Shown: positions 8,790-16,914, numbered from the stretch's first letter. The stretch is 64,000 nucleotides of DNA from Flavobacterium fontis (GCF_900129405.1 NZ_FQVQ01000004.1:124001-188000), one strand, 5' to 3'. Translations and numbers: made by a program. The notes: generated from the letters alone by a model not told the origin.

Positions 8790-9659
8790 ATGATTGCTTC
8801 ATCTGAATTAATATTAAATCCCAACGGAAGTGTTTACCATTTAAACTTACTTCCCGAACATATTGCCCACGACATTATTTTTGTGGGCGATCAAAACCGC
8901 GTTGAAAAGATTACCCAACATTTTGACCGCATCGAATTTTCACAACAAAAACGCGAATTTAAAACCCAAACCGGGTATTTCAAAGGAAAACGCATGACGG
9001 TAATGTCCACGGGGATTGGTCCGGATAACATTGACATTGTCATGAACGAGTTGGATGCTTTGGTCAATATTGATCTAGCGACGCGAACGGTTAAAGACGA
9101 ATTAACGTCGTTGAATATTATCCGAATTGGAACCTCAGGTTCGTTACAAGCCGACATTCCCGTCGATAGTTTTGTCATGAGCCAATACGGATTGGGTTTG
9201 GATAACATGCTTCGCTCCTATTTGATTGACGATATCTCAGAAAAAAATATCGAAGACGCTTTCATCCAACAAACCAACTGGGACTTACGTAAAGGGCGCC
9301 CTTATGTCATTAAGGCCTCTGAAACCTTGGCAAAGCGCATTGAAAGTGATCGTATCCTCAAAGGATTTACGGGAACGGCAGGCGGATTTTATGGTCCGCA
9401 AGGAAGAGTTTTACGTTTACTCATTCAAGATCCAGAATTAAATGCAAAAATGGACGCCTTTGAATTTGAGGGAATCAAAATGACCAATTTGGAAATGGAA
9501 ACGGGTGCCATTTATGGCTTAGGTAAACTTTTGGGCCACGAGTGTTTATCACTGAATGCCATTATCGCCAACCGTGCCAATGGTACCTTTAGTGCTGATC
9601 CATACAAAGCCGTAGACGCCTTGATTGCCTACACTTTGGATAAATTAGCACAATCATAA
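8790..9659 (+). CDS. Nucleoside phosphorylase (uridine phosphorylase-like)
   Basis: A 289-residue member of the PNP/UDP phosphorylase family, which splits nucleosides with phosphate into base and ribose-1-phosphate for salvage in the cytosol. Visible features are the N-terminal phosphate-site region (IIFVGDQNRVEKI), the strand STGIGPDNIDIVMNEL (about residues 72-87), IRIGTSGSL around 112-120 for phosphate and ribose contact, and the NLEMETGAIYGLGKLLGHE segment (about 232-250) whose Glu/Met residues bind ribose. The preference for uridine or purine nucleosides cannot be fixed from sequence. The gene is followed, with no gap, by a dispersed repeat carrying two palindromes. Confidence 0.88.
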   Translation: MIASSELILNPNGSVYHLNLLPEHIAHDIIFVGDQNRVEKITQHFDRIEFSQQKREFKTQTGYFKGKRMTVMSTGIGPDNIDIVMNELDALVNIDLATRTVKDELTSLNIIRIGTSGSLQADIPVDSFVMSQYGLGLDNMLRSYLIDDISEKNIEDAFIQQTNWDLRKGRPYVIKASETLAKRIESDRILKGFTGTAGGFYGPQGRVLRLLIQDPELNAKMDAFEFEGIKMTNLEMETGAIYGLGKLLGHECLSLNAIIANRANGTFSADPYKAVDALIAYTLDKLAQS

Positions 9660-9687
9660 TCAGGAGCTATTTCCCGCTTTCGCCTTT

Positions 9688-9709
9688 ACCTGCCTGCCGG
9701 CAGGCAGGT
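9688..9709. repeat. 22-bp perfect palindrome, copy 1
   Basis: The half-site ACCTGCCTGCC is followed directly by its exact reverse complement, with no loop. It is GC-rich in an AT-rich genome and identical to the copy at 9742-9763. It could form a hairpin in RNA or bind a dimeric protein; no protein partner is evident. Confidence 0.9.
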
Positions 9710-9741
9710 CTCTCCGCCAAAGCTACGAGGATATCGGCTCT

Positions 9742-9763
9742 ACCTGCCTGCCGGCAGGCAGGT
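9742..9763. repeat. 22-bp perfect palindrome, copy 2
   Basis: Same sequence as 9688-9709, with 32 bases of repeat sequence between the two. The two identical inverted repeats could also pair with each other, giving alternative RNA folds downstream of the phosphorylase gene. Confidence 0.9.
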
Positions 9764-9783
9764 CGGGGCTAAAACAAACCGTG

Positions 9784-10323
9784 ATGATTCAACGTTTAGA
9801 AACCGAAAGATTGTATATGCGTCCTTTCAAAATTTCGGATGCAGCCGACTTGTTCGCCATGGATAACAATCCGAAGGTGCATGAATATTTATGGCAACAA
9901 CCCACGCTTGAACGGGAAGAATCGGTAAAAATTATCGAGTACATTCTAGGACAATACGAACGGAATCAAATTGGGCGTTTTGCCACGTTTTTAAAAGCAA
10001 CCGATGAATTTATTGGTTGGACAGGCATCAAGTTTATCGACGACCATATAGAAAATGGCAACACCAACTTCTTTGATTACGGATACCGTCTTGCCGAAGC
10101 GCACTGGGGCAAAGGCTATGCCACTGAAGCTACTATTGCTTGGCTACAGTACGGATTTGAAACCCTTAAAATTCCGGTAATGAATGCCTACGCCCACAAA
10201 GAAAATGGCGCTTCCAATCGCATTTTACAAAAAACAGGGTTTATCCATCAAGAAACCTACCCCGATCCCGCGGGCGTACTTTGGAATTGGTATGCCTTAG
10301 AAAATCCCAGTTCGAAACTATGA
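9784..10323 (+). CDS. GNAT-family N-acetyltransferase (RimJ/RimL-like)
   Basis: A 179-residue acetyl-CoA-dependent acetyltransferase of the RimJ/RimL type. It begins IQRLETERLYMRPF, the usual first strand of this group, and contains the acetyl-CoA-binding motif A (YRLAEAHWGKGYATEATIAWL, about residues 99-119) and a C-terminal SNRILQKTGF segment. The acceptor could be a protein N-terminus or a small molecule. A GTG three bases upstream is an alternative start. The stop overlaps the next gene as ATGA, so it is translationally coupled to the binding-protein gene. Confidence 0.88.
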   Translation: MIQRLETERLYMRPFKISDAADLFAMDNNPKVHEYLWQQPTLEREESVKIIEYILGQYERNQIGRFATFLKATDEFIGWTGIKFIDDHIENGNTNFFDYGYRLAEAHWGKGYATEATIAWLQYGFETLKIPVMNAYAHKENGASNRILQKTGFIHQETYPDPAGVLWNWYALENPSSKL

Positions 10324-11174
10324 AAACGATAAAAATTGTAGGAGTTCCCGAGCATTTTAATATGCCTTGGTACCAAAGTATCGCTGATCGCGATTTTGAG
10401 CGTGTTGGTGTGGATTTACAATGGACCGATATCCCCGAAGGTACCGGAAAAATGTGTCAAATGCTCCGCTCCGGAGAAACCGATATGGCCGTGGTATTGA
10501 CCGAAGGTATGGTCAAAGATATTCTTGGGGGTTGCCCTGCCAAAATAGTACAATTGTATGTCGCTACGCCGCTCGTATGGGGCATTCATGTGGGTGGGAA
10601 ATCGGCATTTCAGGAGGTTTCCGACTTGCAACACACTACCGCAGCTATTTCGCGTTTCGGTTCAGGCTCGCATTTAATGGCTTACGTTCATGCGCAACAA
10701 CAAGGTTGGGATACCGCCACACTACAGTTTCAAATTGTGCATACCCTTGAGGGTGCTGTGGAAGCGTTACAACAAGGAACCGCAGATTATTTTATGTGGG
10801 AACGCTTTATGACCCAACCAATAGTGGATTCGGGTATTTTTCGTCGCCTTGGTGTTTGCCCCACCCCGTGGCCTTGTTTTGTGATTGCCGTTCGGGACGA
10901 AGTGCTCGCCAATGAAAATGAGGCAGTACGATCAATCGTTAATACAATCAATGCCAAAACACAACACTTTAAGGAGCAAACCCATTTGATTGCCCAACTC
11001 GCCCAACGTTTTCATCAAAAAGAGGAAGCTCTTGAAGCTTGGCTTTCCTGTACCGAGTGGAGTCAAAATCCGCTGTCAGAAAAAGAGTTTGAGTTGGTTC
11101 AAAATCATTTGTGGAGCTTAAACCTTATTGATAAAAAAGATACCTTTGCTACAGTTGTAAACCTACTGAAGTAA
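10320..11174 (+). CDS. Type 2 periplasmic-binding-fold protein without signal peptide
   Basis: A 284-residue protein with the two-lobed solute-binding fold (KIVGVPEHFNMPWYQS at the N-terminus, then GKMCQMLRSGETDMAVVLTEG and SRFGSGSHLMAYVHAQQQ), related to NMT1/thiamine-precursor and sulfonate-binding proteins. I see no signal peptide or lipobox, so it is probably cytoplasmic, and no ABC permease or ATPase is nearby. It may be a ligand-binding or enzymatic derivative of the fold; function unknown. The start is the ATG overlapping the GNAT stop; a longer frame would begin inside the GNAT gene. The transglutaminase gene follows 8 bases after its stop. Confidence 0.8.
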   Translation: MKTIKIVGVPEHFNMPWYQSIADRDFERVGVDLQWTDIPEGTGKMCQMLRSGETDMAVVLTEGMVKDILGGCPAKIVQLYVATPLVWGIHVGGKSAFQEVSDLQHTTAAISRFGSGSHLMAYVHAQQQGWDTATLQFQIVHTLEGAVEALQQGTADYFMWERFMTQPIVDSGIFRRLGVCPTPWPCFVIAVRDEVLANENEAVRSIVNTINAKTQHFKEQTHLIAQLAQRFHQKEEALEAWLSCTEWSQNPLSEKEFELVQNHLWSLNLIDKKDTFATVVNLLK

Positions 11175-11182
11175 GTCCTTCA

Positions 11183-12115
11183 ATGACAAATCCTTTCTTT
11201 TCGCGTTTCCGTCAATGGCAAGAGAAACTCGCGATTCCCAATCCTTGGGATAAAGTCATTATAGGGATACTCAACCTACTGCTCACCATTCCTGTTTTTT
11301 TAATTTTACATCAAAATCTCAAAGATCCTGAATGGCCATTAGCGATTGATCGCGTAGGACTATTAGTGCTTATTTTAGCAGTATTTCAATGGATTTTAGT
11401 GCGACTTCGTAAAGTAATTTTCATAAGCATTGCGGGCTATCTTCTTTTTTTGATTTGGGGTACTGCGGTGGGGGGTTACGGATTCCAAAATGTATTTGAA
11501 GAGTATCAATCGATGCTCTATGCTATGGAGGAAAGCCCATTCCCACAAGATATTGTAATCGATCGATTGCTTCCCTTTCCAAACAAGTCCAAAATCATCA
11601 AAGCCATAGATTATGACCATCCGCAAGTTCGAAACTTTGCCCTCAAAGCGATCAACACCCATTTTAAATCGGTTCAAGGGTATCAGGATTATCAGACTCT
11701 CATTCAGTGTTTTGCTGTTTTTAAAGAAATCAACTCCCAGTGGAATTACGTTCACGATCCCGTAGGACATGAATACATTGCCCGCGCGGACGAATCGTTA
11801 AAATACCTTTCAGGGGATTGTGACGACCACTCGATTCTCATGGCGGCAGCAGTTAAATCCATTGGAGGCATTCCGCGATTGATTCATACCCCGGGCCATA
11901 TTTACCCTGAATTGTATATCGGCACGCGTAAAGACATGGAAACCGTAAATTATTTGATTAAAAAAGTACTTTTCCCCAACGAAAGTCAGCACAAAGCCGT
12001 GCATTATCACATCGACGAACGGGGCAATGTATGGTTAAACTTGGATTATACCGCCAAATATCCGGGTGGCCCTTTTATGAAAGAAGAAATTTTAAGTGCT
12101 TTGACGTTGAATTAA
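11183..12115 (+). CDS. Membrane-anchored transglutaminase-like protein
   Basis: A 310-residue protein with two or three N-terminal membrane helices (about residues 24-45, 55-75 and 77-97) and an extracytoplasmic transglutaminase/protease-like domain. The catalytic Cys lies in YLSGDCDDHSILMAAAVKSIGG, the His in HTPGHIYPELYIG, and a likely Asp in WLNLDYTAKYPGG, so the Cys-His-Asp triad looks complete. Substrate unknown; such proteins often act as peptidases or amidases. It follows the binding-protein gene by 8 bases in one transcription unit. Confidence 0.83.
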   Translation: MTNPFFSRFRQWQEKLAIPNPWDKVIIGILNLLLTIPVFLILHQNLKDPEWPLAIDRVGLLVLILAVFQWILVRLRKVIFISIAGYLLFLIWGTAVGGYGFQNVFEEYQSMLYAMEESPFPQDIVIDRLLPFPNKSKIIKAIDYDHPQVRNFALKAINTHFKSVQGYQDYQTLIQCFAVFKEINSQWNYVHDPVGHEYIARADESLKYLSGDCDDHSILMAAAVKSIGGIPRLIHTPGHIYPELYIGTRKDMETVNYLIKKVLFPNESQHKAVHYHIDERGNVWLNLDYTAKYPGGPFMKEEILSALTLN

Positions 12116-12164
12116 ATGGTCTCGGGTAAAATATTTAGTATATTAGCCCTATAAATACGAAACA

Positions 12165-12737
12165 ATGCGCAAATTAGCTATACTCCTGCTTCTCTTTAGT
12201 TTTGGTTTTTCTTGGGCACAAGAACAAACCTCACCCATGGTAAATAAGAAAAATGAATTTCGTGTCGATGTCCTTCAGGCCTTAGCGTATGGTAAAATTA
12301 GTGTAAGCTACGAGCGGTTTTTTGAGGGTAGCTTCTCTGTTGGCGTCAACGGTAATTTCTCAAATAGTACACGAATAGAGGACGATTACAACAACGGTTT
12401 TCGAAACAATATTCCGCGGTATGAAATTAACCCTTATGTACGCTATGCCCTTTCTAAGAGTAAAGCGCGGTATTATTTTGCCGAAATTTTTGCTTCAGCC
12501 AATGGAGGTGATTTTAAGGAAATTGTGCGGGAAAACAGCGGTGGTAATGGATTTTACACCATCAAAGAAACCCAATACAATGATTTTGCTTTAGGAGGTA
12601 GTTTGGGATATAAAATGTATTTCAAAGACGCTTTTGCGCTGGAGGTACTCGTCGGATTTGGTTCCAATCTCACCAACAAAGAAATGAGTCCCGATGTGAT
12701 TAGTCGCGTAGGAATTAATTTAGGGTATCGTTTTTAA
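12165..12737 (+). CDS. Outer-membrane beta-barrel protein, small
   Basis: A 190-residue exported protein. A signal peptide (MRKLAILLLLFSFGFSWAQ) is followed by alternating amphipathic strands (FRVDVLQALAYGKISVSYERFF, YEINPYVRYAL, LGGSLGYKMYF, FALEVLVGFG) and ends in VISRVGINLGYRF, with a C-terminal aromatic residue typical of outer-membrane barrels. An eight-stranded barrel is likely. No ligand or function can be assigned. The stop codon is followed 11 bases later by a small lipoprotein gene, probably in the same unit. Confidence 0.8.
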   Translation: MRKLAILLLLFSFGFSWAQEQTSPMVNKKNEFRVDVLQALAYGKISVSYERFFEGSFSVGVNGNFSNSTRIEDDYNNGFRNNIPRYEINPYVRYALSKSKARYYFAEIFASANGGDFKEIVRENSGGNGFYTIKETQYNDFALGGSLGYKMYFKDAFALEVLVGFGSNLTNKEMSPDVISRVGINLGYRF

Positions 12738-12748
12738 TGTTCAATGTC

Positions 12749-13333
12749 ATGAAAAAAAATGTTTTACTATTTCTAGGTCTTTTTGTGGTTAGCTTCAGTA
12801 GTTGTGATACCAACGACGATGATTTTTACAATACTGAATATGTTCGTGTAAATGGATTAGTCACTATTGAAACCCAAGCTAGTTACGCTGTGGGTGATAA
12901 AATTACCGTGAATTGTGTGGTAGATCGTTTGGTCAATGAGCTGGGTCAAAGTACACCGTTGGACATTCGAAAAACAACCAACAATGCGCCTTCCTTAACG
13001 TTTTCATATGTTTTAGAAAAACAAAATGGTTCCGAATGGGTTCCCGTTTCGGTTCCAGCGAATCAAATGGAGGTAAGCAGTGGACAACTCCAAAATCTTG
13101 GCTTTTATTTGGCGACAGCACCCTATGATACTGTGCAAGACGCCTATGTTTTTAGAGCCGGCTTACCCTTGTTGAGTTCGGGAACTTACCGTTTAAGTTA
13201 TGGGTATAACAGTGAAGAAACAGATGTCATTGAATTGCGCTCCAATTCAGCTTCTGATGCGATTACTTTACTAATTTACACTACGTCAAATGCCTTAAAT
13301 AATAGCGGCTTTTACACCTTTACCGTCAACTAA
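12749..13333 (+). CDS. Uncharacterised lipoprotein
   Basis: A 194-residue protein with a lipoprotein signal (MKKNVLLFLGLFVVSFSSC, lipobox Cys19) followed by an Asp-rich DTNDDD stretch, which in Flavobacteria commonly favours export of lipoproteins to the cell surface. The mature part is predicted beta-rich, with no domain I recognise. An upstream ATG at 12737 overlaps the previous stop; I chose the later ATG because it gives a normal signal peptide. The gene is next to a barrel protein and may function with it. It ends immediately next to the convergent ung stop, with no spacer. Confidence 0.75.
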   Translation: MKKNVLLFLGLFVVSFSSCDTNDDDFYNTEYVRVNGLVTIETQASYAVGDKITVNCVVDRLVNELGQSTPLDIRKTTNNAPSLTFSYVLEKQNGSEWVPVSVPANQMEVSSGQLQNLGFYLATAPYDTVQDAYVFRAGLPLLSSGTYRLSYGYNSEETDVIELRSNSASDAITLLIYTTSNALNNSGFYTFTVN

Positions 13334-13996
13334 TTACCATTTAATTTCTTGATTGTGATGCTCTACTAAATAAGCATTTGTTTGACTAAAATGGCGATTT
13401 CCAAACCAAAGTCCCCGATTGGCACTGAGTGGCGAAGGGTGCCCCGATTCGAGGACCAAATGACGTGATCGGTCGATCCATTTCCCTTTTTTTTGCGCAT
13501 AACTCCCCCATAGTAGAAAAACTAAATTGTGTTTTTCATTGGCAAGTTTTTGAATTACCGCATCCGTAAATTGCTCCCAACCTTTTTGCTGATGGCTTCC
13601 TGCTTCATGCGCACGAACGGTCAGAATCGCATTCAACAATAGAACACCTTGGGTCGCCCAATGCTGAAGACAGCCCGACTGTGGGTAAGGAATGCCTAAA
13701 TCGGATTCTAATTCTTTAAAAATGTTGTGCAACGAAGGTGGAAACGGAACGGCATCCGGAACAGAAAACGACAATCCATGCGCTTGCCCCAATCCGTGAT
13801 AGGGATCTTGGCCGATGATAACCACTTTGGTGGAGTCGAATGAACATTGGTCTAAGGCCGCAAAAATTTGTGCAGCTGGCGGAAAGCAAGGGTGATGCTT
13901 GTACTCTGCGGTTACAAAACGGTTTAAATCTTGGAAATACGGTTTGTCAATCTCATCTTTCAGCAAAATAGACCACGTAGACGGTAAGCACAACAT
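13334..13996 (-). CDS. ung: Uracil-DNA glycosylase, family 1
   Basis: A 220-residue enzyme that removes uracil from DNA, starting base-excision repair in the cytosol. The water-activating motif GQDPYHG (residues 62-68, Asp64) and the C-terminal DNA-intercalation motif GHPSPLS are intact, with the uracil-recognition segment FLLWGSYAQKKG between them. Length and motifs match UNG of other bacteria. Its stop codon directly abuts the stop of the convergent lipoprotein gene, and no intrinsic terminator is visible at the junction. Confidence 0.96.
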   Translation of the reverse strand: MLCLPSTWSILLKDEIDKPYFQDLNRFVTAEYKHHPCFPPAAQIFAALDQCSFDSTKVVIIGQDPYHGLGQAHGLSFSVPDAVPFPPSLHNIFKELESDLGIPYPQSGCLQHWATQGVLLLNAILTVRAHEAGSHQQKGWEQFTDAVIQKLANEKHNLVFLLWGSYAQKKGKWIDRSRHLVLESGHPSPLSANRGLWFGNRHFSQTNAYLVEHHNQEIKW

Positions 13997-14053
13997 TTCT
14001 TAATTTTTTATCAAAAATACGGAAAAAGTAAAGGATAGGCACGGTTGACTTTG

Positions 14054-14061
14054 TACCTTTG
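14054..14061 (+). promoter_or_regulatory. Candidate -7 element for mutS2
   Basis: TACCTTTG matches the Bacteroidota -7 form TAnnTTTG; I see no good -33 TTG at the expected distance. If used, transcription would start near 14067, supporting the ATG at 14079 as the start rather than the in-frame ATG at 14067. Confidence 0.45.
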
Positions 14062-14078
14062 ATGGGTTGAATTTTATT

Positions 14079-16253
14079 ATGATTGCAATTACAGAAAAAA
14101 CGCGAAAAGATCTCGAATTTCACACCGTTTTGGAAACTATTTCCCAGTACTGTGTCACTGAATTAGGACTGGAAAAGGCGCAACAAATAGCCCCTTTTTC
14201 ACACAAAGATCAGTTGATGGCTGCATTGCACCAAACTTCGGAGTATGTTTCCTCGTTTTCCAACAACAATGCAATACCCAACCATGGGTTTGACACCATT
14301 TCGTCCGACATACAACTGCTCTCTATTGAGGATAGTTTCCTTGAAGTGGAGAGCTTTCGTAAAATCGCCACTATTTCAGAAACGGTCAATACCCATTTAC
14401 TCTTTTTAAAAAAATTCAACACCTACTATCCTTCGCTGCATCTTTTGGCTTCTGAAGTCGAGTTCACCAAAGTCATTATTCAAAAAATAGAAGCTGTTAT
14501 TGACAAATATGGAGTTATTCGCGACAATGCTTCTCCCGATTTGGTCAATATCCGTCGGAATATCAACATGGTGCGCGGCAAAGTAAACCAAAGTTTTGGA
14601 CAAGCGCTAGTGCATTACCAAAGTTTGGGGTATTTGGACGATATTAAAGAAACGGTTGTTGAAAACCGTAGGGTATTGGCCGTCTTAGCCATGTACCGAC
14701 GTAAAGTCAAGGGGTCCATTATGGGCAGTTCCAAGACAGGAAGTATTGCCTACATTGAGCCCGAAGCGACACTGAAGTATAGCCGCGAACTGAATCAATA
14801 TGAATACGAAGAACGGGAAGAAATCATTCGCATTTTAAAACGACTTACCTTCGAGATTCGTCCTTTTGCTGAATTGCTCCACCAATACCAAGATTATTTA
14901 AGTACCATCGATGTCATTCATGCGAAAGCCCGCTATGCGCAGCTCATTCAAGGGGTACTTCCCACGATCACCGAGGAAAAAAGAATTTTTCTTCGGGAGG
15001 CTTACCATCCGATTTTGTATGTGACCAATAAGCGGAAAAATGAAGTTACCTATCCGCAAACCCTAGAATTAACCCAAGACAATCGTATTATTGTGATTTC
15101 TGGGCCCAACGCCGGAGGAAAAACGATTGCTTTGAAAACGGTGGGACTATTGCAATTGATGTTGCAATCGGGCATTCTTATTCCGGTGCATGAACGAAGC
15201 GAAACCTTTTTGTTTGACCGTATCTTAACCGACATTGGAGACAATCAATCGATTGAAAATCATTTGAGTACCTACAGTTATCGGTTAAAAAACATGAATT
15301 ACTTTTTAAAAAAATGCAATGCCAAAACCTTGTTTCTCATTGATGAGTTTGGAACAGGCTCCGATCCTGATTTAGGAGGCGCGTTGGCTGAAGTGTTTTT
15401 AGAAGAATTTTACCATCGGGAAGCCTTTGGGATTATCACCACCCACTATACCAATTTAAAGATTCTAGCCAACGAATTGCCTTGTGCTACCAACGCCAAT
15501 ATGTTGTTTGACGAGCAATCGTTGGAGCCGCTCTACAAATTACATCTCGGTCAGGCGGGGAGCAGTTTTACCTTTGAAGTGGCCCAAAAAAATGGCATTC
15601 CTTATGGATTGATCAATCGGGCAAAAAAGAAGGTAGAAGGCGAGAAAGTTCGCTTTGATAAAACCATTGCCAAACTTCAGAAAGAGCGTAGCCGTATGGA
15701 AAAAACATCGGAAAACCTTAAAGAAGAGGAAAGCAAAGCTCGGGAAGAAAGCAAACGATTGGAACAAACCAATAAGAAAATTCAGGAAAAATTGGAGCGC
15801 TATCAGGAAATGTATGATGCCAATCAAAGGTTGATTTATATGGGCCAGAAAATCGATGATATTGCGGAGAAATATTTTTCGGATAAAAATAAGAAAGTAC
15901 TTATTGGAGATTTCCTCAAGTTGGTGGAGATAGAAAATTCGAAGCGAAAAAAAATCAGCGCCAAAGAGAAAAAACAAAAAGAAATCGTTCAAAAAAAGGT
16001 GGTTGCCGAATTGAATGTTGCCGTGGAATCCATTCGAACAGAAAAAAAAGAAAAGAAGATAAAGACCCAACAAGAAGCGAGCGCCAAACCCAAGATGGCC
16101 TTACAACTTGGAGATCGCGTTCGGATGACCGATGGGAAAGCGGTGGGTACTTTGGATAGTATTGAAAAAAATAAGGCTACGGTAAATTACGGTCTGTTCA
16201 CGTCCAAAGTGAGTCTCGAAATGTTGGAATTTGTAGAACGCCCCAAGAAATGA
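14079..16253 (+). CDS. mutS2: MutS2-family ATPase lacking the Smr nuclease domain
   Basis: A 724-residue MutS2-type protein. The core and clamp regions lead into the MutS ATPase with Walker A GPNAGGKT (around residue 342), Walker B TLFLIDEFGTGSDPD, and the ITTHYTNLKILA segment. A Lys/Glu-rich coiled coil follows (about residues 520-670) and then a small beta domain (LGDRVRMTDGKAVGTLDSI). The protein ends there: the C-terminal Smr endonuclease domain of canonical MutS2 is missing. MutS2 proteins act on branched DNA or on collided ribosomes; without Smr this one is likely to act through ATP-driven clamping or splitting. It overlaps the next gene by ATGA. Confidence 0.9.
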   Translation: MIAITEKTRKDLEFHTVLETISQYCVTELGLEKAQQIAPFSHKDQLMAALHQTSEYVSSFSNNNAIPNHGFDTISSDIQLLSIEDSFLEVESFRKIATISETVNTHLLFLKKFNTYYPSLHLLASEVEFTKVIIQKIEAVIDKYGVIRDNASPDLVNIRRNINMVRGKVNQSFGQALVHYQSLGYLDDIKETVVENRRVLAVLAMYRRKVKGSIMGSSKTGSIAYIEPEATLKYSRELNQYEYEEREEIIRILKRLTFEIRPFAELLHQYQDYLSTIDVIHAKARYAQLIQGVLPTITEEKRIFLREAYHPILYVTNKRKNEVTYPQTLELTQDNRIIVISGPNAGGKTIALKTVGLLQLMLQSGILIPVHERSETFLFDRILTDIGDNQSIENHLSTYSYRLKNMNYFLKKCNAKTLFLIDEFGTGSDPDLGGALAEVFLEEFYHREAFGIITTHYTNLKILANELPCATNANMLFDEQSLEPLYKLHLGQAGSSFTFEVAQKNGIPYGLINRAKKKVEGEKVRFDKTIAKLQKERSRMEKTSENLKEEESKAREESKRLEQTNKKIQEKLERYQEMYDANQRLIYMGQKIDDIAEKYFSDKNKKVLIGDFLKLVEIENSKRKKISAKEKKQKEIVQKKVVAELNVAVESIRTEKKEKKIKTQQEASAKPKMALQLGDRVRMTDGKAVGTLDSIEKNKATVNYGLFTSKVSLEMLEFVERPKK

Positions 16254-16663
16254 TTTCCCTCCCCGATTCTAAAAAACTCATTATCTACGATGGCCACTGT
16301 GTGCTGTGCGATTATTGGGTGCGGCTCCTTTTGCGTCATGATAAAAAAGAAGTGTTTTACTTTACGGAACTTCAATCTGAAACCGGAAAATCGCTTCAAA
16401 AGTATTTCGGATTAGAAAATCAAAAGGTAGACAGTATCATTTTGTATATCCCCAAAAAAGCGTATTATCTAAAATCCACCGCTATTTTTGAAATAATAAA
16501 ATCACTTCCTTGGTACTTTTATGGGGCATTGATTTTTGCAATCCTTCCGCCAGCCATTACAGACAAGATGTATACGATCATTGCGAAAAATCGTTACCGA
16601 TGGTTTGGACGAAAAGCGAGCTGCGGTTATATTGATGCTAGCCTCATGCATCGGTTTATATGA
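16250..16663 (+). CDS. DCC-family (DUF393) thiol-disulfide oxidoreductase-like protein
   Basis: A 137-residue protein with the family motif YDGHCVLCDYWVRLLLRHDKK, a DxxCxxC arrangement near the N-terminus resembling a thioredoxin-like redox site. A hydrophobic segment at about residues 84-100 (WYFYGALIFAILPPAI) suggests membrane association, and the C-terminus has the expected RYRWFGR. The role is only inferred from the family name. Its ATG overlaps the mutS2 stop, so the two are translationally coupled, a pairing I cannot explain functionally. Confidence 0.85.
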   Translation: MISLPDSKKLIIYDGHCVLCDYWVRLLLRHDKKEVFYFTELQSETGKSLQKYFGLENQKVDSIILYIPKKAYYLKSTAIFEIIKSLPWYFYGALIFAILPPAITDKMYTIIAKNRYRWFGRKASCGYIDASLMHRFI

Positions 16664-16695
16664 CAATTATCACCTCTTCCCTTTTTTCAACGTCG

Positions 16696-16703
16696 TACCT
16701 TTG
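16696..16703 (+). promoter_or_regulatory. Candidate -7 element for the 45-residue peptide gene
   Basis: TACCTTTG, a match to the Bacteroidota -7 consensus, placed 25 bases before the ATG of the small membrane peptide. No convincing -33 element is visible. Confidence 0.45.
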
Positions 16704-16727
16704 GGTATAATTTAAAATAGAAAAGAG

Positions 16728-16865
16728 ATGCTTACTCGTATTTTACCTTTGTATTCATGGGACAACGGTGCTTTTGTTATGATTGTCATTTTCGGACTTG
16801 TCATTATTGGTTTAATTGGGGCTGTGCTATTAATGGCTTCGGGCTCTAAAAACAAAAAAGACTAA
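16728..16865 (+). CDS. 45-residue single-pass membrane peptide
   Basis: A short gene that automatic annotation could easily miss. The product starts MLTRILPLYSWDNGAFVM, has one hydrophobic helix (about residues 16-37, rich in Ile, Val, Gly and Leu) and ends in a basic tail GSKNKKD. Support: a purine-rich AAAAGAG just before the ATG, a -7 element 25 bases upstream, and an intrinsic terminator whose stem contains the stop codon, so promoter, frame and terminator fit together. The charge pattern suggests an inner-membrane peptide with the C-terminus in the cytoplasm. Function unknown; it could be a small accessory subunit or a regulatory peptide. Confidence 0.72.
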   Translation: MLTRILPLYSWDNGAFVMIVIFGLVIIGLIGAVLLMASGSKNKKD

Positions 16866-16886
16866 GCACAAAAGCTTAGTCTTTTT
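16857..16886 (+). terminator. Intrinsic terminator overlapping the small peptide stop codon
   Basis: A perfect 11-bp stem, AAAGACTAAGC / GCTTAGTCTTT, with loop ACAAAA and a short T-run. The left arm contains the last Lys and Asp codons and the TAA stop of the peptide gene. The flanking A and T runs make it a plausible terminator also for transcripts arriving from the other side. Confidence 0.85.
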
Positions 16887-16914
16887 GTATCAAGTAAGAT
16901 GTGTAATTAATAAT

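Larger units (their letters stand above)
9660..9775 (+). repeat. Stop-adjacent dispersed repeat, copy B, carrying two palindromes
   Basis: It starts TCAGGAGCTATTTCC (9660-9674) directly after the stop codon of the phosphorylase gene and ends CGGGGCTA. It matches copy A (4219-4146, minus) in its first 15 bases and in short blocks inside, such as CCGC and GAGGAT. Unlike copy A it contains two copies of a 22-bp perfect palindrome. Both copies have the same orientation relative to the gene they follow. Confidence 0.75.

Noticed and set aside
15540-16073. Minus-strand 177-residue phenylalanine-rich frame
   Set aside because: It is antisense to the Lys/Glu-rich coiled coil of mutS2; AAA and GAA codons read backward as TTT and TTC.
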